DNA of 64,000 nucleotides from RGIG2945 sp045540355 (lineage in GTDB: Bacteria; Bacillota; Clostridia; Oscillospirales; Acutalibacteraceae), in assembly GCA_045540355.1 (NCBI GenBank), contig JAZQHB010000008.1, forward strand, positions 1 to 64,000, read 5' to 3'. How positions within the stretch are numbered: the stretch's first letter is position 1; each line of letters starts with the position of its first letter. Positions 58,942 through 64,000 of the stretch are shown here, piece by piece. Position numbers and translations under genes: made by a program. The notes below the pieces were generated by a model, which was not told the DNA's origin, did no database searches, and was given only the letters and a program-made list of their open reading frames with translations.

Positions 58942-60291
58942 ATGGCAAAAAAATTAAGCGACGACATTGAGATTATGTCAAAAGAAGAAGTCCTTGAAAA
59001 TCTCGATGCAGAAGCAACACCGAATGTAGTGGCAGAAGGCTACATACCGACAGAAGATGTGGAAGCCGAAATGGAATATCGTGACACACACCCTGTTGAA
59101 GCAGAAGGCGATGAACCCGCCGAAGAAGAAATCGTCGTAGGCAACGATCCGCTTCCGGAAGATTATGTCCCGGAAGATTTAGGTCCTGTCGAAACAATCG
59201 ACGAAACAAGCAACTTGGAAAGTGCAATGGACGAATTATCGGAAGAAGACCGAAAGATTATGGAAGCATTACTTTCCAAAACCCAGTTCTATTCAAGAAA
59301 GAACTTAAAAGCAAAGCAGTCGATACATAGGGAAATGTTCCGTTCCGAGCATATCGTAACAGCATCTCCCGACGACAAGGTGGAAACCGAGAGTACAAAG
59401 TTAATGGAAGACTTTACAATGTTAAATGCTTCCGCACAGAGCAAGCGTATCTTGGAAGGAAAGATTACGGGTTGCCACCCTGCAAATCCCGACAATCCTT
59501 TATCAACCACCCTTGCGGAAGTAAAGTTTGGAAACGGCACTTGTAAGGTTTTAATTCCCGACTATTTGCTTTTCGATTATGAAATTGGAAAATACCGCAA
59601 CACTCCCGAACAGGCAAATGTGGCAGTGGCGGTTCGTGATATGATTGGCTTAACCGTAAGATTTACGGTTACACAGCTTGACAGAGCAACCAAGACTGCA
59701 TACGCAGACAGATTACAGGCATTAGACACCGACGGCTATTTTAACTATGTAAAACCTACCAAAGACGGCAAGCCCCGTATTACCGCAGGTATGATTGCAC
59801 AGGGTAGAGTAGTAAGAAGAAATAAGAAAACCGTAACAATCTGTGCATTAGGTGCAGAAAGAACATTAAGAGCCAACGCTGATGAAAACGAAATCTGCTG
59901 GAATTATTGCGATGATTTCAGAGATATGTTTAAGGTAGATCAGATTGTAAATGTAAAAATCCTCGAAGTAAAAACGAAGGAAGTTACAAAATACAACAAT
60001 AACTACACTTTGGTTAAGCCCAAGTTCAGCTTAAAGCAGACCACAGTTAATCCTACGGATAAGTATTTCGACGACTTTGTAGAAAACGGTCACTATACCT
60101 GCGTAGTTACCTCATTGGCATCTACTGGTGTCTTTGTTCGCTTACCCGATATTGACGGTATGGACTGTTTGGTTGCATATCCGAAATTCGGAGAAATGCC
60201 GATGCCCGGACAGGCAAGAGTTATTAAGATTACAGAGAAAGAAATTGATGCCAACGGCAGAAAGAAAATCTTTGGAACCTTCGTGCAGTAA
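58942..60291 (+). CDS. Multi-S1-domain RNA-binding protein
   Basis: 449 residues. The N-terminal 110 residues are acidic. Then come about three S1-type OB repeats: ILEGKITGCH...VLIPDYLL, RITAGMIAQGRVVRRNKKTVTICALGAERTLRA, and the clearest, GHYTCVVTSLASTGVFVRLPDIDGMDCLVAYPKFGEMPMPGQARVI (quoted in parts). Ribosomal protein S1 relatives bind mRNA and influence translation or transcription. An element-borne copy could act on the element's structured leaders; that is inference. AGGAGG precedes the start. Confidence 0.85.
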   Translation: MAKKLSDDIEIMSKEEVLENLDAEATPNVVAEGYIPTEDVEAEMEYRDTHPVEAEGDEPAEEEIVVGNDPLPEDYVPEDLGPVETIDETSNLESAMDELSEEDRKIMEALLSKTQFYSRKNLKAKQSIHREMFRSEHIVTASPDDKVETESTKLMEDFTMLNASAQSKRILEGKITGCHPANPDNPLSTTLAEVKFGNGTCKVLIPDYLLFDYEIGKYRNTPEQANVAVAVRDMIGLTVRFTVTQLDRATKTAYADRLQALDTDGYFNYVKPTKDGKPRITAGMIAQGRVVRRNKKTVTICALGAERTLRANADENEICWNYCDDFRDMFKVDQIVNVKILEVKTKEVTKYNNNYTLVKPKFSLKQTTVNPTDKYFDDFVENGHYTCVVTSLASTGVFVRLPDIDGMDCLVAYPKFGEMPMPGQARVIKITEKEIDANGRKKIFGTFVQ

Positions 60292-60295
60292 AAAT

Positions 60296-60418
60296 TTGTA
60301 TTTTTGTGTAAAAGATGTTATAATACAAACATAAAGTAAATCATTACTTTAATCCTTTCTTTTTTGTGTTATAGATAAATGAAAAGCAGGCAAGAGATAT
60401 CTTGTCTGTTTTTTGTTT
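60296..60418 (+). ncRNA. Candidate small RNA 1 of a tandem cluster
   Basis: TTGTAT (60296-60301), 17 bases, TATAAT (60319-60324), then about 85 nt ending in CAGGCAAGA/TCTTGTCTG and six Ts (60388-60417). AAAGTAA-atca-TTACTTT lies near its 5' end. No reading frame with a ribosome site is seen. Confidence 0.6.
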
Positions 60419-60429
60419 TATAAGAATAT

Positions 60430-60617
60430 TTGCAATTTTCTTCATTAAGTGCTATGATAAGGTCAAGAACTGGCGGGAGTTCTTTTCGGTATATTGGCAA
60501 ATGCCAGTGTGCCTCCTTTCTTAAAGTTGAGAAACTTTATTTTGACAGCAAAAAGTTGTTGTTTGTTACAGTTACAATAAGACCAAACCTTTCCCGCAGG
60601 ATTGGTCTTCTTTTTTT
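60430..60617 (+). ncRNA. Candidate small RNA 2 of a tandem cluster
   Basis: TTGCAA (60430-60435), 17 bases, TATGAT (60453-60458), then about 150 nt with hairpins AAGAACT/AGTTCTT (loop GGCGGG), TTGGCA/TGCCAG and AAAGTT/AACTTT. It ends in AAGACCAA/TTGGTCTT and seven Ts (60579-60617). Confidence 0.62.
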
Positions 60618-60640
60618 AAAATAACAATTTGTTACTTTAT
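60616..60640. repeat. 25-bp palindrome, copy 4
   Basis: TTAAAATAACAA, central T, TTGTTACTTTAT. It overlaps the end of small RNA 2's terminator tail and lies 12 bases before the -35 of small RNA 3. Confidence 0.82.
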
Positions 60641-60651
60641 GAAGTAAAAAT

Positions 60652-60786
60652 TTGCAATCACGAATAAAAGGTGCTATACTAAATTTAGCCTTACGGGAGG
60701 GCACCTTTCTAGTGACAACAAAAAATTATGTTACAGTCTTTAAGATAGAAAAAACCAAGACATTCCCGTTGTCTTGGTTTTTTTAG
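60652..60786 (+). ncRNA. Candidate small RNA 3 of a tandem cluster
   Basis: TTGCAA (60652-60657), 17 bases, TATACT (60675-60680), then about 100 nt ending in AAACCAAGACA/TGTCTTGGTTT and seven Ts (60752-60786). AAAGGTGC/GCACCTTT flank the -10 and start site as a DNA inverted repeat. The 5' end contains CCTTACGGGAGGG, partly complementary to the loop of the nine-copy leader hairpin. Confidence 0.62.
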
Positions 60787-60793
60787 TTCTTTT

Positions 60794-60822
60794 TTGCTTT
60801 TATTGTTAATGTATATTATACT
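60794..60822 (+). promoter_or_regulatory. Promoter of the ComEC-like gene
   Basis: TTGCTT (60794-60799), 17 bases, TATACT (60817-60822), 10 bases before AAAGGAGG. Confidence 0.75.
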
Positions 60823-60845
60823 GTATTAAAGGAGGCAAAGAAGGA

Positions 60846-61877
60846 ATGAAACAGTTTATTCTTAAAATCATTATAGCAATACTGTTAAGTATCTCTGTGA
60901 TACTGGTAATTTCACTTATAGACTTGGGAACCATAGAAATACCTTTGGCAGTAAATAATTTAAGAGATAAAGTATCAGATTTCGTTGTTGAGAAAACGGA
61001 AGGGTTTATTGATACCATAAAAGAAGATATCAGTGCAGAAGGAAATAAACCAGCGGAGGTTATACTCGAAACAGAAGAAGCATCAGAACTGGAAATACAC
61101 TTCATAGATGTCGGGCAGGGTGATGCGACTTTAATAATATGTGGTGACGATGCAATGCTGATAGACGCAGGATATTGGGAATATGGCGAAAGCGTGGAAG
61201 CGTATGTTGATTACCAGCTGGAAGACAACCACTTGGATTATGTAATAGCAACCCACCCGGACGCAGACCATATCGGCGGTTTATCAGAAATATTCGGAAG
61301 CGAAAGTTTAACCTGCGATAAGATATTTGTTTCGGGCTACGATAGAGATACCGGAACGATGTATTATGTAGAAGAAGCAATGAGGGAAAAAGGGTATGTA
61401 TCAGAGGTTCCCAGCGTCGGCGATACTTACACACTGGGAGAAGCCACCTTTACAATCATTGGTCCGATGCAGATGTATGAGGAGTGTAATGATAATTCTA
61501 TCTGTATTATGTTAGAATACGGTTCCACGAAATATCTGTTTTGCGGAGATGCAGAAGAGATTGCAGAAGCAGATATGATTGCTTCCGGTTACGATTTGGA
61601 TTGCGATGTTTTAAAAGTGTCGCATCACGGTTCCAAGACATCTACCACGACAAACTTTGTGGCTTCCACCAGTCCTGTTTATGCAGTAATCAGCGTAGGC
61701 GAAGCAAATGAATACTTCCACCCGCACGCCACGGTACTGAATGTGTTGAGAAATTATGGAATAAATGTATTCAGAACCGACGAGCAGGGATCCGTCGTTT
61801 GTACCAGTAACGGTGAAGAAATTAAATGGAATTGTATGCCAAGCACCAGCTGGCAGGCAGGAGAGGGGGCAAACTAA
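60846..61877 (+). CDS. ComEC-like extracellular metallo-beta-lactamase protein
   Basis: 343 residues. One N-terminal membrane helix (IIIAILLSISVILVISLI) places the rest outside. The metallo-beta-lactamase domain shows FIDVGQGDATLI, THPDADHIGG (HxxxDH metal site) and LKVSHHGSKTSTT, as in the nuclease-like domain of ComEC and related secreted proteins; the ComEC channel is absent. It could degrade or process extracellular DNA. The stop overlaps the next start (TAATG). Confidence 0.88.
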   Translation: MKQFILKIIIAILLSISVILVISLIDLGTIEIPLAVNNLRDKVSDFVVEKTEGFIDTIKEDISAEGNKPAEVILETEEASELEIHFIDVGQGDATLIICGDDAMLIDAGYWEYGESVEAYVDYQLEDNHLDYVIATHPDADHIGGLSEIFGSESLTCDKIFVSGYDRDTGTMYYVEEAMREKGYVSEVPSVGDTYTLGEATFTIIGPMQMYEECNDNSICIMLEYGSTKYLFCGDAEEIAEADMIASGYDLDCDVLKVSHHGSKTSTTTNFVASTSPVYAVISVGEANEYFHPHATVLNVLRNYGINVFRTDEQGSVVCTSNGEEIKWNCMPSTSWQAGEGAN

Positions 61878-62086
61878 TGGCAAAATGGAACGCAAGCGTA
61901 TCAGTAATGATTTCGATTGATTACTACGACGGCGAAATAGAAGCTGACACAAAAGAAGAAGCAGAACAGATAGCGAAAGACAAAGCACTGGAAGACATTG
62001 ATTATAATAACTGTTCCTGCGACAGTGAACCGATTGTATGCGTATGGGCTGATGATGAAGAAGGAGATGAAGAAAATGAAAATTAA
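61877..62086 (+). CDS. Small DpnD/PcfM-like protein
   Basis: 69 residues. The layout is a strand (WNASVSVMISIDY), then EIEADTKEEAEQIAKDKAL, then a strand and acidic tail, similar to small DpnD/PcfM-like proteins on conjugative elements. Function unknown. The ATG overlaps the previous stop codon in TAATG, with GAGAGGGGG upstream. It overlaps the next gene by 11 bases. Confidence 0.72.
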   Translation: MAKWNASVSVMISIDYYDGEIEADTKEEAEQIAKDKALEDIDYNNCSCDSEPIVCVWADDEEGDEENEN

Positions 62087-62696
62087 CGATTTATTAAAAA
62101 ATGAAATATCTATTAAGGACGACGAAGGCTTAATTGTTTTTGATTTCAGCTGTTATTTCCCTTATTCAAATTGGGAAGTATTATCTTTTAACTTTACTCT
62201 TGGAGAAGAAAAGCTGGAAGATAAAAAAATAAATCACCGCTACCCAAATCATAACTACCAAACTATTACAAGAAAGTATGGCAGGAAATTAAGCAAAGTA
62301 GGTTATCCGTATGTTGTGAAGCTAAACGACCAAGAACAGCCTATGCTTCTTTGTGTCAATGTAGGATTATTGGATAACTGCGTAACTCTTGTTTTTCCGA
62401 TACAAACTTCATTAACAAAAGACCGCCCGGTATGTAAATTAGTTATGCGGTACGACTTTGAAAATGATGGATTTTACTTAAAGACTTACAGTATAGATGA
62501 AGATTTAGGCGTGGGATTGAAACCTAAATTATGGTATAGCAATGAAGAAGACAGACAAGAATGTAAGTGGGGTATGGAATTTTCACAGGTTTTAAAATCC
62601 CCAAAAAGAGTAGAAGATAGCTTCACACTTTTATACGAAGATATTATCACACCGTCACCGCTTCCATTATCATCAAATATGCCAACAGTTTCATAA
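62076..62696 (+). CDS. Unknown soluble protein
   Basis: 206 residues, strand-rich with many aromatic residues, no domain recognised. ATG at 62076 is chosen from AAGGAG nine bases upstream; an earlier in-frame start at 61998 would overlap the previous gene deeply. Last gene of the ComEC-like operon. No obvious terminator follows directly. Confidence 0.72.
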   Translation: MKINDLLKNEISIKDDEGLIVFDFSCYFPYSNWEVLSFNFTLGEEKLEDKKINHRYPNHNYQTITRKYGRKLSKVGYPYVVKLNDQEQPMLLCVNVGLLDNCVTLVFPIQTSLTKDRPVCKLVMRYDFENDGFYLKTYSIDEDLGVGLKPKLWYSNEEDRQECKWGMEFSQVLKSPKRVEDSFTLLYEDIITPSPLPLSSNMPTVS

Positions 62697-62906
62697 ATAA
62701 CATTACATAAAAACAAAACAAGGTTTTCACACTTTGTTATAGCCTTATTTAGGCACTTAAAAAAGCAAAGGGTAGTCAGAACTACCCTAAACCGACAAAA
62801 ACAGCTAAAAATCGAAAATACGCGGTCAAAATATAATAAAATAACAAATTGTTACTTTAAGTTACTTTAATTATGACGGAAGAGAATAATTTTCTCTTCT
62901 GTTTTT
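62697..62906 (+). other. Intergenic stretch before recG-like gene
   Basis: No gene. It contains the hairpin GGGTAGT-cag-ACTACCC (about 62770-62787), palindrome copy 5, and a GAAGAGAA/TTCTCTTC terminator with seven Ts (62879-62907). Confidence 0.6.
62836..62860. repeat. 25-bp palindrome, copy 5
   Basis: ATAAAATAACAA, central A, TTGTTACTTTAA, followed by an extra half-site GTTACTTTAA. It lies about 45 bases upstream of the recG-like promoter. Confidence 0.85.
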
Positions 62907-62935
62907 TTGCCTTTTCCCCTTATTTTTGGTATAAT
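62907..62935 (+). promoter_or_regulatory. Promoter of the recG-like gene
   Basis: TTGCCT (62907-62912), 17 bases, TATAAT (62930-62935), directly after the terminator at 62879. Confidence 0.78.
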
Positions 62936-62983
62936 TATAATAGAACAAGTGTAACACCCACGCAAAAAAAGAGGAATAAAGAA

Positions 62984-64000
62984 ATGGGAGAAATTATTAC
63001 TACACCGAAGAAAAAGAGTATATTGGAAAAGAAGGGAATTTGTACCACCGAGGATTTATTAAACTTCCTGCCAAGAACCTACAAGGATTACAGCAGGGAA
63101 TTTACGGAAGTATCAATCCATTTATCGGGTTCAACCGGGTGCTTTCTTGGCGAGCCTTCCGATTTGCGGAGAAAATATAATAATAAGCGTTCCGTAATCT
63201 CTTTTAAATTGCGTTCTGCAAATAATTATTACATTCACTGCACAATTATCGGGCAGGATTTTATGTATAATGTATTGGATAATATGATGAACCATAAAGA
63301 GATTGCTGTATTCGGAACCATTACTCATTCCGAGGAATATGGTTTTTCTATTATGCAACCGGAACTGGTTACTTACTACGGTACCCACAAAAAACATTTA
63401 GGGATTAAACCCGTTTATACGAAATTCAGTGGAATATCAGAAGACGGTATGAAGGAACTGATTGATACAGCCCTTGCAGAATATGATGAAAAAGATATGG
63501 CTGATAAGGAAATGTTGGAAAAATACGGACTTTTTAAAGTACCGACTACCAAAGAGGCATATCGCACACTGCATAAACCTACCTCAATAAATGTCGCAGA
63601 TGCAAAATACCGATTAAAGATAAATAAACTGTTGCATTTTGCTTTAACCTTGGAAGAGAATACAAGGAAAGAGGCGAAAGGTACCCATATTATTCTGAAC
63701 AATTTAACGATTGTGGCAGACATCATCAATAATTTACCCTACAAACTGACCGCCGATCAGAATAAATACTTAAAGGAAATGATAAATAATATAAACGCCG
63801 GGAAGAGAGTATCGGCACTTTTGCAGGGTGATGTAAGCTGTGGCAAAACAATGGTTGCTATTCTTATGCTGTTTGCTATGGCAGAAAATGGCTATCAAGG
63901 AGTGCTTATGGCACCCACTTCCATATTAGCGGAACAGCATTACGAGGAAATAAAGAGATATGCTGATAAATACGGAGTAGAGGTAGCATATCTTAACGGC
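62984..64000 (+). CDS. recG: RecG-like DNA helicase, N-terminal part
   Basis: The first 339 residues are present; the gene runs off the window. LEKKGICTTEDLLNFLPRTYKDY is the RecG wedge-domain opening, followed by an OB region, KLTADQNKYLKEM, Walker A LLQGDVSCGKTMVA (chromosomal RecG has GDVGSGKT) and APTSILAEQHYEEI. RecG remodels forks and recombination intermediates. The OB/wedge part is shorter and more divergent than in chromosomal RecG. GAGGAATAAAGAA precedes the start, a moderate ribosome site. Confidence 0.92.
   Translation, partial: MGEIITTPKKKSILEKKGICTTEDLLNFLPRTYKDYSREFTEVSIHLSGSTGCFLGEPSDLRRKYNNKRSVISFKLRSANNYYIHCTIIGQDFMYNVLDNMMNHKEIAVFGTITHSEEYGFSIMQPELVTYYGTHKKHLGIKPVYTKFSGISEDGMKELIDTALAEYDEKDMADKEMLEKYGLFKVPTTKEAYRTLHKPTSINVADAKYRLKINKLLHFALTLEENTRKEAKGTHIILNNLTIVADIINNLPYKLTADQNKYLKEMINNINAGKRVSALLQGDVSCGKTMVAILMLFAMAENGYQGVLMAPTSILAEQHYEEIKRYADKYGVEVAYLNG

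Overview
The window is one contiguous stretch of a large conjugative element from a low-GC Gram-positive anaerobe, most likely a gut Clostridia/Lachnospiraceae-type host. The evidence is strong AGGAGG ribosome sites, sigma-A promoters, an oxygen-sensitive class III ribonucleotide reductase, sortase-associated surface proteins and a Gram-positive type IV secretion system. There are no rRNA or tRNA genes, phage structural genes, integrase or transposases. Two complete partition systems (ParAB and ParM/ParR-like) point to a large conjugative plasmid rather than an integrated element. No relaxase or replication initiator can be recognised.

Layout: 1-2.6 kb (minus strand), a type IA topoisomerase and two small genes. 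2.7-5.7 kb, nrdD/nrdG. 5.7-30.8 kb, a DNA-metabolism block: YqaJ-type exonuclease, two SSB-like proteins, a MoxR/CobS-like AAA ATPase with a VWA/HExxH partner, a possible Rad52-like annealing protein, a zinc-ribbon/Toprim primase-like protein, a RecD2-like helicase, a DUF932-like protein and many small unknown genes. It is interrupted by a minus-strand signal peptidase fused to extracellular beta domains, facing a Cro/CI-type regulator. 30.8-34.4 kb, parB/parA (minus) and parM/parR-like (plus). 34.5-40.5 kb, the first half of the secretion system (VirB2-, VirB6-like, C39-peptidase protein). 40.5-50.2 kb, cargo: a candidate type I toxin/antitoxin locus, a class B sortase operon with a papain-like protein, a phosphoribosyltransferase/DprA-like pair resembling ShosTA, and a surface operon (lipoprotein, thioester/CnaB adhesin, SH3-CAP lipoprotein). 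50.5-57.9 kb, the second half of the secretion system (PrgI-like, VirB4, VirD4). 58-64 kb, RNase HI, an S1-domain protein, several small RNA units, a ComEC-like metallo-beta-lactamase protein and the start of a RecG-like helicase.

The most striking feature is the element's own expression architecture. Nearly all promoters read TTGCNN-N17-TATAAT. Nine operons, carrying the recombination/replication genes and the ShosTA-like pair, begin with the same promoter plus about 70-nt leader: a GACTAAYAA motif, then a terminator-shaped hairpin with a 7-8 U tract, usually enclosed by a covarying outer stem. The downstream genes can only be expressed if polymerase reads through, which suggests an element-wide attenuation or antitermination regulon. 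Further repeated RNA elements sit between genes, including intercistronic hairpins with an interrupted U tract and hairpins abutting ribosome sites. Free-standing promoter-terminator units lie at 57.9 and 60.3-60.8 kb. Five copies of a 25-bp palindrome and an 8 x 21-bp repeat array lie in the 50-63 kb part. All homology calls come from reading motifs, without database searches.
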